This document shows positions 16,487 to 26,953 of a DNA stretch of 64,000 nucleotides, one piece after another. The position numbers and the translations under genes were made by a program. The notes beneath the pieces were generated by a model. That model did no database searches, was not told where the DNA came from, and was given only the letters and a program-made list of their open reading frames with translations. Position 1 is the first letter of the stretch, and every line of letters begins with the position of its first letter. Origin of the DNA: Cupriavidus taiwanensis (GTDB lineage Bacteria > Pseudomonadota > Gammaproteobacteria > Burkholderiales > Burkholderiaceae); contig NZ_LT984803.1 in NCBI RefSeq assembly GCF_900250115.1, forward strand, positions 2,383,583 through 2,447,582, written 5' to 3'.

Positions 16487-17742
16487 TGTATGGACCGGGG
16501 ACATAGGTAACAGGTGTGCCAGGACATGGGTAACACTTTTCCCGCTTAGTCAGCGGGAGGAAAACGTTGCCCTGGAGCCAAACCACCGTGAAGCAGCAAA
16601 GAGAAGAGTTCGTCCGCCTGGCACGCCAGGCGGACGCCAATATTGCGGAGCTTTGCCGCCGCTTCTGCATCAGCCGCAAGACCGGCTACAAGTGGTTGAA
16701 CCGAGAGGATCTGGACGACCGAACTCGGCGGCCACATAGCTCTCCCGGCCGAACTCCAGCTGCCATCGAAGAGAGCGTGCTAGCGATACGAGCCGAACAT
16801 TCGGCCTGGGGCGCCCGCAAGATCGCACGCGTGCTGGAGCGCGACCACCGCATCCAAATCGCCCCGAGCACAGTCAATTGGGTGCTGCGCCGCCATGGCT
16901 TGATCGATCCGGCCGCCAGCGCGGCCGCTACAGCATGGCAGCGCTTCGAGCACGACCGGCCCAATGCACTATGGCAAATTGACTTCAAAGGCCACTTCGC
17001 TACCGACACGCAGAGGTGCCACCCGCTCACGGTCTTGGACGATCACTCCCGGTTCAATGTGCTGCTCAAGGCCTTGGGCAACGAACAGTTTGAATCCGTA
17101 CAGGAAGCGTTAGAGATGGCTTTTGCGCGCTATGGGCTGCCCGAACGGATCAATGCAGACAACGGCCCGCCCTGGGGTTCCCCAGTGCCCCGAGCATTAA
17201 CCACGCTGGGCGCGTGGCTGATTCGCCTGGGCGTGCGGCTCAGTCATAGCCGACCTGGCCATCCTCAGACCAACGGTAAGGACGAGCGCTTCCATCGAAC
17301 CATGCAGGCTGAGCTGTTGGCCAACCAGCGTTTCCGGGATCTGGACGATGCCCAGCAGCACTTCAGCCATTGGCGCCACGTGTACAACTTCAAGCGCCCC
17401 CACCACGCGCTGGATATGGAGACCCCCGCAAGCCGCTATGCGCCTAGCCCACGGGCGATGCCGCGCGAACTCCCGCCCATCGAGTACGGCAGCAATGACA
17501 TCGTGCGAAAGGTAGGCGACGGCGGGCGCATCTGCTTCCGAGGAAAGACGTTCCGGGTCGGACGAGCCTTGGTCGGAACGCCCGTAGCGCTGCGCCCTCG
17601 CGTGGATCTGGACGGCACCTTTGACGTCTACTTCTGCCATCAAAAGGTCGCCACAATAGACCTACAGCAGGCCGATTAAACTGGAGACTGGACTGTTACC
17701 CATGTCCTGGCACATGTGTTACCCATGTCCCCGGTCCATACA
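16487..17742 (+). mobile_element. IS481-family insertion sequence, complete
   Basis: 1256 bp, ends TGTATGG...CCATACA. Terminal inverted repeats of about 49 bp match with roughly three mismatches ('TGTATGGACCGGGGACAT' at each end) and contain an internal repeat of GGACATGGGTAAC. The 6-bp duplication GCGTGC flanks it. One transposase gene inside. It lies between folA and pmbA and interrupts no gene. Confidence 0.92.
16567..17679 (+). CDS. IS481-family DDE transposase
   Basis: 370 residues from a TTG start, preceded by GGGAGGAAAACG. An N-terminal helix-turn-helix ('NIAELCRRFCISRKTGYKWL', about 18-40) is followed by the integrase-core domain, with Asp in LWQIDFKGHF, Asp in INADNGPPWGS and Glu in NGKDERFHRT. 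The family C-terminal part ends LQQAD. All three acidic residues are present and the frame is intact, so the element may be active. Confidence 0.93.
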   Translation: MPWSQTTVKQQREEFVRLARQADANIAELCRRFCISRKTGYKWLNREDLDDRTRRPHSSPGRTPAAIEESVLAIRAEHSAWGARKIARVLERDHRIQIAPSTVNWVLRRHGLIDPAASAAATAWQRFEHDRPNALWQIDFKGHFATDTQRCHPLTVLDDHSRFNVLLKALGNEQFESVQEALEMAFARYGLPERINADNGPPWGSPVPRALTTLGAWLIRLGVRLSHSRPGHPQTNGKDERFHRTMQAELLANQRFRDLDDAQQHFSHWRHVYNFKRPHHALDMETPASRYAPSPRAMPRELPPIEYGSNDIVRKVGDGGRICFRGKTFRVGRALVGTPVALRPRVDLDGTFDVYFCHQKVATIDLQQAD

Positions 17743-17767
17743 GCGTGCGGGAGAGGGGAGAAAACCT

Positions 17768-19135
17768 TCAGTTGCCGGCAATCGTCATCTGCTCGAGCAG
17801 GATCGAGCCGGTTTCCTTGGTGCCGCGTACCAGCGCGTCGGCGCCGATCGCGACGATCTGCCGGAACATCTCGGCCATGTTGCCGGCGATGGTGATTTCC
17901 TCGACCGGATACTGGATCACGCCATTCTCGACCCAATAGCCCGACGCGCCGCGCGAATAGTCGCCGGTGACGTAGTTGACGCCCTGCCCCATCAGCTCGG
18001 TCACCAGCAGGCCGGTGCCGAGCTTGCGCAGCATGGCGGGAAAGTCGTCGCCGGGCTGGGTCAGGCTGCTCGACAGCGTCAGGTTGTGCGAGCCACCGGC
18101 ATTGCCGGTGGTCTGCATGCCGAGCTTGCGCGCCGAATAGGTCGACAGGAAATAGCCCTGCACCACCCCGTCGCGGACCACGTCGCGCTCGCGGGTGCGC
18201 ACGCCTTCCTCGTCGAACGGAGCGCTGCCCATGGCGCCGGGGGTATGCGGCTGCTCATGGATCTGGATATGCGGGGCGAACACGGACTGTCCCAGCGAAT
18301 CGCACAGGAAGGTGGACTTGCGGTACAGCGCGCCGCCCGACACCGCCTGCACGAAGGCGCCGAGCAGGCCCGCTGCCAGCGGCGCCTCGAACAGCACCGG
18401 GCAGCGCCGCGTCGACAGCTTGCGCGCCTGCAGCCGCGCCAGCGCGCGCTCGGCGGCGTAGCGGCCGATGTCCTCGGGCGCGGCCAGTGCCAGCGGCGAG
18501 CGCTTGGACGAATACCAGTCGTCGCGCTGCATGCCGCTGCCGCTGCCGGCGATCGGCGCGCATGAAATGAAGTGGCGAGAATACGGATAGCCGCCGGTAA
18601 AGCCGCGCGTGGTTGCCAGCACGAACTGCGAATGCTGGGCCGAGACGCTGGCGCCGTCGCTGTTGCGGATGCGCGGCGAGACCGCGAAGGCCGCGGCCTC
18701 GGCGCGGGTGGCGATGTCGATCGCGGCTTCGGCATCGAGCGCCCACGGGTGGAACAGGTCCAGGTCCTGCGGCGCGCGCTCGAGCAATTCCTCTTCGGCG
18801 AGGCCGGCGCAGTCGTCCTCGGCGGTGAAGCGGGCGATGTTGTAGGCCGCCTCGGCGGTGGCGCGCAGCGCCGCCGGCGAGAAGTCGGAGGTGCTGGCGT
18901 TGCCGCGGCGCTTGCCGATCATCACCGTGACTCCGACCACCTTGTCGCGGTTCTGCTCGATGGTCTCCACCTGGCCCTTGCGCACCGAAACCGACAGGCC
19001 GCTGCCTTCCGAGATCTCGGTGGCGGCGTCGGTCGCCCCCAGTTCGCGTGCCACCCGCAGCACATCGGCGGCCATCTCGCTGAGCTGGGCCTGGGTGTAG
19101 GTGAAATGCGCGGTCTGTTCGGCGATCGGGTCCAT
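17768..19135 (-). CDS. pmbA: Metalloprotease-related protein PmbA (TldE)
   Basis: 455 residues. Non-catalytic-looking partner of TldD; the TldD/TldE pair cleaves unfolded peptides and matures microcin B17 and CcdA in E. coli. Family motifs: 'SGLSVSVRKGQVETIEQNRD', GVTVMIGKRRGNASTSDF, HQQ-free C-terminal half with 'TGNAGGSHNLTL', MGQGVNYVTGDYSRGASGYW and EITIAGNM. No HExxH, as expected for the PmbA side. Its biology is noteworthy next to a family of leader peptides, but the gene is part of the standard core order here. Divergent from darP. Confidence 0.95.
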   Translation of the reverse strand: MDPIAEQTAHFTYTQAQLSEMAADVLRVARELGATDAATEISEGSGLSVSVRKGQVETIEQNRDKVVGVTVMIGKRRGNASTSDFSPAALRATAEAAYNIARFTAEDDCAGLAEEELLERAPQDLDLFHPWALDAEAAIDIATRAEAAAFAVSPRIRNSDGASVSAQHSQFVLATTRGFTGGYPYSRHFISCAPIAGSGSGMQRDDWYSSKRSPLALAAPEDIGRYAAERALARLQARKLSTRRCPVLFEAPLAAGLLGAFVQAVSGGALYRKSTFLCDSLGQSVFAPHIQIHEQPHTPGAMGSAPFDEEGVRTRERDVVRDGVVQGYFLSTYSARKLGMQTTGNAGGSHNLTLSSSLTQPGDDFPAMLRKLGTGLLVTELMGQGVNYVTGDYSRGASGYWVENGVIQYPVEEITIAGNMAEMFRQIVAIGADALVRGTKETGSILLEQMTIAGN

Positions 19136-19193
19136 GCTGGGCGGGTGTCATCAAAAGTCCAAGCGGCAATCATAGCAAGATAAAATGCCGGGC

Positions 19194-19808
19194 ATGACGC
19201 GAAATTCCCGTAACTCCCAAGGCGCGCGCTTTCCCGGAGGCTTTGCCCCCGAGCCGGAAGACGACGAACCGAAAAGCAAGTCGCAGCGCAAGCGCGACAT
19301 GACCGCCCTGCAGGACCTTGGCGCCGAGCTCGAGGCGCTGGCCAAGGACCGCCTGGCGCGCGTGCCGATGCCCGAGGCGCTCGCCGACGCCATCCACGAG
19401 GCGCGCCGCATCAACAGCCACGAAGGCAAGCGCCGCCAGATGCAGTACGTCGGCAAGATCATGCGCGGCCTCGAGGACGACGAGGTCGAGGTGATCCGGC
19501 AAGCGCTGGAGGGCTTCAAGGGCACCAGCAAGGCCGAAACCGCCCGCATGCATCTGATCGAGCGCTGGCGCGAGCTGCTGCTGGCCGACGACGCGGCGCT
19601 GACGCGCTTCCTCGCCGAGCATCCCGGCATCGACGTGCAGGCGCTGCGCAACACCATCCGCAACGCGCGCAAGGAAAAGGAACTGGGCAAGCCGCCGCGC
19701 TATTTCCGCGAGCTGTTCCAGGCGATCAAGACGGCGCTGGACCTGAAGGACGGCAAGGGCCGCGCCGCCGAGGAACCCACCCCCGACCATCCGGAGCCCG
19801 AGGCATGA
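19194..19808 (+). CDS. darP: Ribosome biogenesis protein DarP (YjgA, DUF615)
   Basis: About 204 residues from ATG 19194; ATG 19185 is three codons upstream and equally possible. Family signature: [17 protein letters not shown], '[19 protein letters not shown]', [17 protein letters not shown]. In E. coli DarP promotes late assembly of the 50S subunit. The stop overlaps the mog start (ATGA). Confidence 0.94.
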   Translation: MTRNSRNSQGARFPGGFAPEPEDDEPKSKSQRKRDMTALQDLGAELEALAKDRLARVPMPEALADAIHEARRINSHEGKRRQMQYVGKIMRGLEDDEVEVIRQALEGFKGTSKAETARMHLIERWRELLLADDAALTRFLAEHPGIDVQALRNTIRNARKEKELGKPPRYFRELFQAIKTALDLKDGKGRAAEEPTPDHPEPEA

Positions 19809-20443
19809 CCCAGACCACCCAGCCGGTTGTCCGCCACCATCCCGACGAACTCGTCGTCGGCTTCGTCTCGATCTCGGACCGCGCCTCGGCCGGCACCTAC
19901 CAGGACGAGGGCATCCCGGCGCTGCGCGAGTGGTTCGGGCGCACGCTGACCTCGCCCTGGCAGGCGATGGAGCGCCTGATCCCGGACGAGCAGGCGCAGA
20001 TCTCGCGCACGCTGATCGAGCTGGTCGACGTGGCCGGCTGCGACCTGGTGCTGACCACCGGCGGCACCGGCCCGGCGCGCCGCGACGTCACGCCCGAGGC
20101 CACGCTGGCGGTCGCCACCAAGGAAATGCCGGGCTTCGGCGAGCAGATGCGCCAGGTCAGCCTGCATTTCGTGCCGACCGCGATCCTGTCGCGCCAGGTC
20201 GCGGTGATCCGCGAGACCGCCAGCCGCGCGGCGCTGATCATCAACCTGCCCGGCCAGCCGCGCGCGATCCGCGAAACCCTGGAAGGCCTGCGCGACGCCG
20301 ACGGCAAGCCGGTGGTGCAAGGCATCTTTGCCGCGGTGCCGTACTGCATCGACCTGATCGGCGGGCCCTACATGGAAACCGACGAGGCCATCGTCAAGGC
20401 CTGGCGCCCCAAGAACGCCGTGCGCGCCAAGCCCGCGGCCTGA
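19805..20443 (+). CDS. mog: Molybdopterin adenylyltransferase
   Basis: 212 residues. Activates molybdopterin by adenylylation before molybdenum insertion. MoCF-domain motifs: [18 protein letters not shown], '[20 protein letters not shown]', and [14 protein letters not shown]. Translationally coupled to darP by a four-base overlap. The downstream gene is convergent. Confidence 0.94.
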   Translation: MTQTTQPVVRHHPDELVVGFVSISDRASAGTYQDEGIPALREWFGRTLTSPWQAMERLIPDEQAQISRTLIELVDVAGCDLVLTTGGTGPARRDVTPEATLAVATKEMPGFGEQMRQVSLHFVPTAILSRQVAVIRETASRAALIINLPGQPRAIRETLEGLRDADGKPVVQGIFAAVPYCIDLIGGPYMETDEAIVKAWRPKNAVRAKPAA

Positions 20444-20488
20444 CGCGGACGGCCCGCCCGCCGACACGCGCCGCGCGGGCATGCCGCC

Positions 20489-21370
20489 TCAGCGCAGGCC
20501 CAGGTACAGCCCGACCGGCACGAACACCACCGCGGCGATATTGCCGAGCAGCACGATCGACGCGACCTGGTCCGGCTCCTGCCGGAAGTGGTCCGCCACC
20601 AGGAAATTCAGCACCGCCGGCGGCAACGCCGCAAACACGAACAGCAGGCCGCGCTGCAGTTCGGACAGCGGCACCCACTGCGCCAGCGCCAGCGCCACCG
20701 CGATGCCGGTCAGCGGACACACCGCCGCGCCGACCAGTCCCATGCCCCAGTTGCGCAGGCTCACATCCTTCATGCGCACGCCCAGCGCGAACAGCATCAG
20801 CGGCACGGTGGCATCGCCCAGCAGCTTGACCGACTGGTAGACCGGATCCGGCAGCGTGAACCACGGCCGCGCCAGTGCCAGCGCAATGCCAGCGACCGTG
20901 GCCAGCACCATCGGGTTGCGCGCGATCTGCGCCACCGACGCATGCCGGTTGACGATCTTCATGCCGAGGGTGAAGTGCATCAGGTTCGACGCCGCGAACA
21001 GCGCCACCGCCGGCGCCAGCCCGGCCGGGCCGAAGGCGAAAACGGACAGCGGCAAGCCCATGTTGCCGCAGTTGTTGAACATCATCGGCGGCACGAAGGT
21101 GCGCGGATCGACCTTCATCCAGCGCGCCAGCCCCCACGCCAGCACCCCCGAGCCCAGCACCACCGCCACCGCGCAACCCAGCAGCACCAGCTGGTCGGCC
21201 AGCACGAAGTCCTTGCTGACGAAGGCCGACACCACCAGCAGCGGCGCGATTACGTCGAGCGTGGCGCGGTTGATCCCCGCCATGTCCGGATGGGCGCGGC
21301 GCCCGTACAGCCACCCGACCAGGATGATCAGGATGACCGGCGTGATGATGGAGACGATGCGCTCGAACAT
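20489..21370 (-). CDS. AEC-family (auxin efflux carrier-type) transporter
   Basis: 293 residues from the ATG at 21370. Ten hydrophobic segments in two halves, typical of the family: ITPVILIILVGWLYGRR at the N-terminus, 'FVPPMMFNNCGNMGLPLSVF' in the centre, and 'LPPAVLNFLVADHFRQEPD' near the end. Bacterial members carry small organic acids such as malate or malonate; the substrate is unknown here. It is convergent with mog and codirectional with orn. Confidence 0.88.
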   Translation of the reverse strand: MFERIVSIITPVILIILVGWLYGRRAHPDMAGINRATLDVIAPLLVVSAFVSKDFVLADQLVLLGCAVAVVLGSGVLAWGLARWMKVDPRTFVPPMMFNNCGNMGLPLSVFAFGPAGLAPAVALFAASNLMHFTLGMKIVNRHASVAQIARNPMVLATVAGIALALARPWFTLPDPVYQSVKLLGDATVPLMLFALGVRMKDVSLRNWGMGLVGAAVCPLTGIAVALALAQWVPLSELQRGLLFVFAALPPAVLNFLVADHFRQEPDQVASIVLLGNIAAVVFVPVGLYLGLR

Positions 21371-21450
21371 GGGCAGGCGGACGGGCAACGCGCCGCCCGC
21401 ACGGGTGGGCGCGCCGTAAATGGTGATGGGCCGGCGGAGCCGCGCTCCGC

Positions 21451-22077
21451 TTACTGCGCCGGCGTGCCGGCGGCCGGTGCTTCGCCGGCAGGCGCCGCGC
21501 CAGGCGCGGCGTGGCGGATAAAGTGGGTGCGGTAGTAGCGCAGCTCTTCCACCGACTCCAGGATGTCGGCCAGCGCGGTGTGCAGCTGGCGCTTGACGAA
21601 ACCCTTGTGGACGGCCGGCTCCCAGCGCTTGCACAGCTCCTTGAGCGTCGACACGTCCAGGTTGCGGTAGTGGAAGAAGGCTTCCAGCCTGGGCATGTAG
21701 CGCGCCATGAAGCGGCGGTCCTGGCAGATCGAGTTGCCGCACATCGGCGACTTGCCGGCCGGCACCCAGCGCTTGAGGAAGGCCAGCAACTCGGCCTCGG
21801 CCTGCTCTTCGGTCAGGGTCGAGGCCTTGACCTTGTCGATCAGGCCCGAGCGGCCGTGGGTGCCCTTGTTCCAGTTGTCCATGCCGTCGAGCACGGCATC
21901 GCTCTGGTGGATCACCAGCACCGGGCCTTCGGCCAGGATATTGAGCTCGGAGTCGGTAATCACCACCGCCACTTCGATGATGCGGTCGGTATCCGGCTGC
22001 AGGCCGGTCATTTCCATGTCCAGCCAGATCAGGTTGTTTTCGCTTTTGACGGATTTGGCGGCGGCTTGGCTTGTCAT
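21451..22077 (-). CDS. orn: Oligoribonuclease
   Basis: 208 residues from the ATG at 22077. DnaQ-type 3'-5' exonuclease that degrades di- to pentaribonucleotides, including pGpG from cyclic-di-GMP. DEDDh residues in '[20 protein letters not shown]', '[17 protein letters not shown]' and [14 protein letters not shown]. The C-terminus has an extra Ala/Pro/Gly-rich tail of about 20 residues that is not part of the enzyme core. Divergent from the M48 peptidase. Confidence 0.96.
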   Translation of the reverse strand: MTSQAAAKSVKSENNLIWLDMEMTGLQPDTDRIIEVAVVITDSELNILAEGPVLVIHQSDAVLDGMDNWNKGTHGRSGLIDKVKASTLTEEQAEAELLAFLKRWVPAGKSPMCGNSICQDRRFMARYMPRLEAFFHYRNLDVSTLKELCKRWEPAVHKGFVKRQLHTALADILESVEELRYYRTHFIRHAAPGAAPAGEAPAAGTPAQ

Positions 22078-22292
22078 CGGGACTGCGGGAGATAGGGATT
22101 GGAGTGGAGCGGCCGCGGCGGGGCCGGGCGCGAACAATTTATAATTCTCGCATATCCGTCCGGGACGGCTGCCCGCGCACCAGCGCGGCGCCGTTTTCGG
22201 AATTCCCGGACCGCCGCCTGCCCCACCCCGCGGCGCGGTCCCCACGGGCACCCGTCGAACGCCGGGCGCCCGCACCCACAAGGCACTTGCCG

Positions 22293-23540
22293 ATGTTCAC
22301 CATTGTCTTTCTCGCCGCCCTGGTGCTGATGGTGCTGACCAAGCTGTGGCTGGCCGCGCGCCAGGTGCGCCATGTCGCGCAGCACCGCCATGCCGTGCCG
22401 GCGCGCTTTGCCGACACCATCAGCCTGGCCTCGCACCAGAAGGCCGCGGACTACACCATCGCCCGCACCCGGCTGTCGATGCTCGAAGTGCTGGCCGGCG
22501 CCGCGGTGCTGATCGCCTTCACCATGCTGGGCGGACTGCAGTGGCTCAACCAGTTCTGGCTGTCGGCCTTCGGCCCTGGCTATGCCTACGGCGTGGCGCT
22601 GGTGGCCAGCGTGGCGCTGATCGGCGGCCTGGTCGACCTGCCGTTCTCGCTGTACGGCCAGTTCGGCATCGAGCAGCGCTTCGGCTTCAACAAGATGACC
22701 TTCGGGCTGTGGCTGGCCGACATGGTCAAGATGCTGCTGGTGGCCAGCGCGCTGGGCCTGCCGCTGCTGCTGGCGGTGCTGTGGCTGATGGATCGCGCCG
22801 GTTCGCTGTGGTGGGTGTGGACCTGGCTGGTGTGGATGGCCTTCAACCTGTTCCTGCTGGTGGTGTTCCCGACCTTTATCGCGCCCCTGTTCAACAAGTT
22901 CGAGCCGCTCGACGACGAGTCGCTGCGCCAGCGCATCGAGAGCCTGATGCAGCGCTGCGGCTTTGCCAGCAAGGGGCTGTTCGTGATGGACGGCAGCAAG
23001 CGCAGCGCGCACGGCAATGCCTACTTCACCGGCTTCGGCGCGGCCAAGCGCATCGTCTTCTTCGATACGCTGCTGTCGCGCCTGTCGGGCGACGAGATCG
23101 AGGCGGTGCTGGCGCACGAGCTGGGCCACTTCAAGCGCCGCCACGTGGCCAAGCGCATCGCCGTCACCTTCGCGCTGAGCCTGGTGTTCCTGGCGCTGCT
23201 GGGCTGGCTGGCGACGCGCAGCTGGTTCTACACCGGGCTGGGGGTGGCACCCAACCTGGGCGTGTCCAACAGCGCGCTGGCGCTGGTGCTGTTCTTCCTG
23301 ACGCTGCCGGTCTTCACCTTCCTGCTCGGGCCGCTGTCGAGCCAGTCGTCGCGCCGCCATGAATTCGAGGCCGATGCCTTTGCCGCCGGCCAGACCAACG
23401 CCAGCCACCTGGTATCGGCGCTGGTGAAGCTGTACAAGGACAACGCCTCGACGCTGACGCCCGACCCGCTCTACAGCGCCTTCTACTACTCGCATCCGCC
23501 CGCGGCGCAGCGGATCGACCGCCTGCTGGCGCACGCATGA
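22293..23540 (+). CDS. M48 family metallopeptidase (Ste24/CAAX protease type)
   Basis: 415 residues from the ATG at 22293; the frame is open upstream to 22071 but this overlaps the orn promoter. Several membrane segments, then the zinc site [11 protein letters not shown] (HExxH) and the third ligand in [14 protein letters not shown]. Related to yeast Ste24. In bacteria it probably degrades damaged membrane proteins. The stop overlaps the start of rsgA by four bases. Confidence 0.93.
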   Translation: MFTIVFLAALVLMVLTKLWLAARQVRHVAQHRHAVPARFADTISLASHQKAADYTIARTRLSMLEVLAGAAVLIAFTMLGGLQWLNQFWLSAFGPGYAYGVALVASVALIGGLVDLPFSLYGQFGIEQRFGFNKMTFGLWLADMVKMLLVASALGLPLLLAVLWLMDRAGSLWWVWTWLVWMAFNLFLLVVFPTFIAPLFNKFEPLDDESLRQRIESLMQRCGFASKGLFVMDGSKRSAHGNAYFTGFGAAKRIVFFDTLLSRLSGDEIEAVLAHELGHFKRRHVAKRIAVTFALSLVFLALLGWLATRSWFYTGLGVAPNLGVSNSALALVLFFLTLPVFTFLLGPLSSQSSRRHEFEADAFAAGQTNASHLVSALVKLYKDNASTLTPDPLYSAFYYSHPPAAQRIDRLLAHA

Positions 23541-24508
23541 GCCGCGCCACGCGTCACCGCAACGCCGGCGGCGGCACCCATGCCGGCACCACGACCGAAT
23601 CCGCGCTGATCATCGCCGCCCATGGCCGCCATTACGTGGTGGAGCTGGCGGACGGCGCGCGCATGCACGCCTTCCCGCGCGGCAAGAAAAGCGACTGCGC
23701 GGTGGGCGACCACGTCAGCGTCGAACGCGCCGCCGCCGACCAGTGCGTGATCACCGGAGTCGCGCCGCGCAAGAACCTGCTGCACCGCTCGGACCAGTTC
23801 AAGTCCAAGCTGCTGGCGGCCAATATCGACCAGGTCATCATCGTGCTGGCCACCGAGCCGGGCTTCTCCGAAGACCTGCTCGGGCGCGCGCTGGTCTCGG
23901 CCGAGGCGCTCGGGATCCGGCCGCTGATCGTGCTCAACAAGACCGACCTGCCCGAGCGCCTGCAAGACGCGCGCGGCCGCCTGGCGCTGTACCGCGGGCT
24001 GGGCTACGACACGCTCGAGCTGTCGGTGCGCGCCGATCCGGCCCAGGCGCTGGCCGCGTTGCGGCCGCGCGTGGCCGGGCTGGCCAGCATCCTGATCGGG
24101 CAATCGGGCATGGGCAAGTCGTCGCTGCTGAACCTGCTGATCCCGGGCGTCGACGCGCAGACCCGCGAGATCTCGGCCAAGCTCGATTCGGGCAAGCACA
24201 CCACCACCTTTACCCGGCTCTACCACCTGCCCGAGGACTGGGGTAGCGTCGATGGGCGCCAGGGGGCGCTGATCGATTCGCCGGGCTTCCAGGAATTCGG
24301 CCTCTACCATCTCAGCGAGGGCATGCTGGAACGCGCCTTCCCCGAGTTCCGCCCGCTGCTGACCGCGTGCCGCTTCTACAACTGCCACCACGTCAACGAG
24401 CCCGGCTGCGGCGTGCTGGCCGCGGTGGCCGCCGGCGACATCTCGGCACGCCGGCACCAGCTCTACACGCAGCTGCTGCACGAATCCAGCCAGCAGAAAC
24501 CGTGGTGA
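23537..24508 (+). CDS. rsgA: Ribosome small-subunit GTPase RsgA
   Basis: 323 residues. Circularly permuted GTPase that checks the maturation of the 30S subunit. N-terminal OB fold (about 20-75), G4 motif LNKTDL, G1 loop [10 protein letters not shown]3 DSPGF, then the zinc domain with '[14 protein letters not shown]'. All metal ligands are present. Coupled to the M48 peptidase gene. Confidence 0.97.
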   Translation: MSRATRHRNAGGGTHAGTTTESALIIAAHGRHYVVELADGARMHAFPRGKKSDCAVGDHVSVERAAADQCVITGVAPRKNLLHRSDQFKSKLLAANIDQVIIVLATEPGFSEDLLGRALVSAEALGIRPLIVLNKTDLPERLQDARGRLALYRGLGYDTLELSVRADPAQALAALRPRVAGLASILIGQSGMGKSSLLNLLIPGVDAQTREISAKLDSGKHTTTFTRLYHLPEDWGSVDGRQGALIDSPGFQEFGLYHLSEGMLERAFPEFRPLLTACRFYNCHHVNEPGCGVLAAVAAGDISARRHQLYTQLLHESSQQKPW

Positions 24509-24551
24509 AGCCGTGGTAAGGTAAGCGCACCTGGGTTCCCGGTGCGCTGCC

Positions 24552-24857
24552 ATGAAACTGCTGCTGTCCGCCACGTCCCTCGTCCACGCGGCCCATTGCC
24601 AAAACGTCCTGCGTGCGGCCGGCATCCGCGCGGAACTGCGCAATACCTGGCTGGCCGGCGCGACCGGCGAGATCCCGTTCCGCGAGAGCGCGCCGCAGGT
24701 GTGGCTGGTCGACGACGAGATGGAGGCGCAGGCGTGGGCGGTGCTCAATGCCGCGGCCAACCCGGTGCCAGGGCCGAGCTGGCAATGCGACCGTTGCGGC
24801 GAATGGCACGAGGCGCAGTTCGGCGCGTGCTGGCGCTGCGGCGCGGCGCGGGACTAG
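24552..24857 (+). CDS. DUF2007 domain protein with C-terminal zinc ribbon
   Basis: 101 residues. The N-terminal 70 residues are the DUF2007 ('putative signal transducing protein') fold, with 'AHCQNVLRAAGIRAELRN' and PQVWLVDDEMEAQAW. The last 25 residues form a zinc ribbon with two CxxC pairs (CDRCGEWH and CWRCGAA). It follows rsgA by 43 bp and is often found there in relatives. Exact role not known. Confidence 0.87.
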   Translation: MKLLLSATSLVHAAHCQNVLRAAGIRAELRNTWLAGATGEIPFRESAPQVWLVDDEMEAQAWAVLNAAANPVPGPSWQCDRCGEWHEAQFGACWRCGAARD

Positions 24858-24909
24858 CCAGTGCCAGGCGGCCGGCCGCAACCGGCCGGCCCGACCTTCA
24901 GAACGCCGC

Positions 24910-25914
24910 TCAGCCCACCCACAGCGCCAGCGACAGCATCGCCAGCAGCAGCATCCACAACACCACCGCGCGCCACACCAGCCCCACCGCCGACTGCAGC
25001 GTGCGCACGCCGGGCTCGGTGCCGAACTCGGGCGGCGCCGGCTCCGGGCCGCCGTTGGCGCCGTCGGCGTCTTCCATGCCGGGCGCGTAGTCCACCGCCG
25101 GGCCGGCCACGCTGGTGCGCAGCACCACGGTGGAATCGTCCTCGGCCAGCGGCGTGCCCAGGCGCACGCCCAGCGCGCCGCCGCCGCTCGCCAGCAGGAT
25201 GCCGTTGACGGCATCGTTCCATTTGCGCGCATGGTTGCGCCAGGCGTAGACCGCGTCCTCGAAGTTGCCGACGATGGCAAAGCCGATCGAGGTCAGCCGC
25301 GACGGGAGCCAGTCCAGCAGGTAGAAGGCGCGCGCGGCGAAGCGGCCCAGCGCCGGGCTGCGCTCGGTCGACGGCAGGTTCCAGTGGCGGCCCAGGTATT
25401 CGGCGGTGCGGTACAGCACCACGCCGCCGGGTCCCACCGGCACCAGGAACCAGAAGAACACGCCGAACACGTGCCGGTGCACGGCGATGATCGCCGCCTC
25501 CAGCGTATGCCGCACGATTTCGGACACCGGCATCTCGACGGTGTCGAGCCCGGTCCACTCGTGCAGCAGCGCGCGCGCGGTATGGAGGTCGTCGCGGTTG
25601 AGCGCCTCGTGGATGTCGGTGAAATAGTGGCTGAACTGGCGGAAGCCGAGCGTCATGTACAGCACCAGCACGTTCCACGCGAGCGTCAGCGCTACGCTGA
25701 TCGACGCCAGCAGGTAGTGCACCACGATCACCGCCAGCGTCAGCGGCAGCACCACGGTCAGCCACGCCAGCGCGGCGTCGCGCGGACGGCCGGTGTCGAA
25801 GGCGTGCTCGGCGCGGTCTGCGAGCGCGCGCACGATCTCGTAGATCGGGTTGTTGCGGCCCAGGGCGCGGAACTGCTCGGCAATCAGCGCCAGGAGAATG
25901 GAAACAAAGGTCAT
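24910..25914 (-). CDS. CobD/CbiB-family membrane protein
   Basis: 334 residues from the ATG at 25914. Several membrane segments and the family block 'DWLPSRLTSIGFAIVGNFED'. True CobD makes adenosylcobinamide from cobyric acid, but no other cobalamin genes are near and this member resembles the stand-alone betaproteobacterial branch (AmpE-like architecture). Function therefore uncertain. Confidence 0.8.
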   Translation of the reverse strand: MTFVSILLALIAEQFRALGRNNPIYEIVRALADRAEHAFDTGRPRDAALAWLTVVLPLTLAVIVVHYLLASISVALTLAWNVLVLYMTLGFRQFSHYFTDIHEALNRDDLHTARALLHEWTGLDTVEMPVSEIVRHTLEAAIIAVHRHVFGVFFWFLVPVGPGGVVLYRTAEYLGRHWNLPSTERSPALGRFAARAFYLLDWLPSRLTSIGFAIVGNFEDAVYAWRNHARKWNDAVNGILLASGGGALGVRLGTPLAEDDSTVVLRTSVAGPAVDYAPGMEDADGANGGPEPAPPEFGTEPGVRTLQSAVGLVWRAVVLWMLLLAMLSLALWVG

Positions 25915-26059
25915 CTTGGTACGGGGTGCTCCCAGGGCACGCCGGCCCGTTCGGGCCGGCCGGCGCGACCGGCCAGCGATGTGCCGGCGCAGGCGCAATG
26001 CATAGCGAGAAGATAGCACAGCGCTACGCGCGGGCACCCCGCTGCGCCGCGCGAAAGCA

Positions 26060-26082
26060 AAAGCCCGCCATGGGGCGGGCTC
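26060..26082 (-). terminator. Terminator downstream of the pirin gene
   Basis: AAGCCCGCC / GGCGGGCT hairpin; on the minus strand it ends in TTTTGCTTT, 20 bp after the pirin stop codon. Confidence 0.7.
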
Positions 26083-26102
26083 GTGCGGGGCCGCCAACGG
26101 TG

Positions 26103-26801
26103 TCAGGGCAGGTCGAACACCAGCACCTCGGCGCCATCGCCGTCCGACAGCGCGATCTCGGCCACGTCTTCCAGCCTGGCCGCGTCGCCGGCCTCGAGCG
26201 CCTTGCCGTTGACCGCGATGCGGCCGCGCGCCACGTGCACATAGGCGCGGCGGCCCGGTGCCAGCGCCAGGGTGGCGGCTTCGTCGCCGTCGAACAGGCC
26301 GGCGTAGAGCCGGATGTCCTGGTGCACCAGCACCGAGCCATCGGCACCGTCGGCGCTGGCCACCAGGCGCAGCTTGCCGCGCTTGTCGGCCGCGTCGAAG
26401 TGCTTTTCCTCGTAGCCGGGTTCGATGCCGTTCTCGGCCGGAACGATCCAGATCTGCAGGAAATGCGTGGTGTCGTGCGCTGCGTGGTTGTATTCCGAAT
26501 GGCGCACGCCGGTGCCGGCGCTCATGCGCTGCACGTCGCCCGGGCGGATCACGCTGCCGTTGCCCATGCTGTCCTTGTGCGCCAGCTCGCCTTCGAGCAC
26601 GTAGCTGATGATTTCCATGTCGCGGTGGCCATGGGTGCCGAAGCCCATGCCCGGCGCGACGCGGTCTTCATTGATCACGCGCAGCGGCCCGAACTGCACA
26701 TGTTGCGGGTCGTAATAGTCGGCGAATGAGAACGAATGATAGGACTTCAGCCAGCCGTGATCGGCGTAACCACGCTCTGCGGACTTTCTGATTTCAATCA
26801 T
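26103..26801 (-). CDS. Pirin family protein
   Basis: 232 residues, bicupin fold. The N-terminal cupin has the metal-binding block 'GTHGHRDMEIISYVLEGELA' (His, His, Glu) and 'MSAGTGVRHSEYNH'. Close relatives (YhhW) oxidise quercetin; others act as redox sensors. Divergent from a LysR gene with a 150-bp gap, a common pairing in which the LysR protein controls pirin expression. Confidence 0.93.
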   Translation of the reverse strand: MIEIRKSAERGYADHGWLKSYHSFSFADYYDPQHVQFGPLRVINEDRVAPGMGFGTHGHRDMEIISYVLEGELAHKDSMGNGSVIRPGDVQRMSAGTGVRHSEYNHAAHDTTHFLQIWIVPAENGIEPGYEEKHFDAADKRGKLRLVASADGADGSVLVHQDIRLYAGLFDGDEAATLALAPGRRAYVHVARGRIAVNGKALEAGDAARLEDVAEIALSDGDGAEVLVFDLP

Positions 26802-26953
26802 TTTGATGGCCCTCCTTGAGCCTTTTCGCCGACAGCACCGTGTGGATAACCGTGTTGTGGCATACGTTTTCGCTTTGGATGCTAGGCAGTTTAGGCCTTC
26901 AGGCGTATATTTACGGGGATCGACTTAGAAGCAGTCATTCAGAATTTCTGAAC

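Noticed and set aside
16471..17758. Rho-independent terminator of folA or pmbA made by the split palindrome
   Set aside because: The reconstructed hairpin has no T tract after it on either strand; it fits an extragenic palindrome better.
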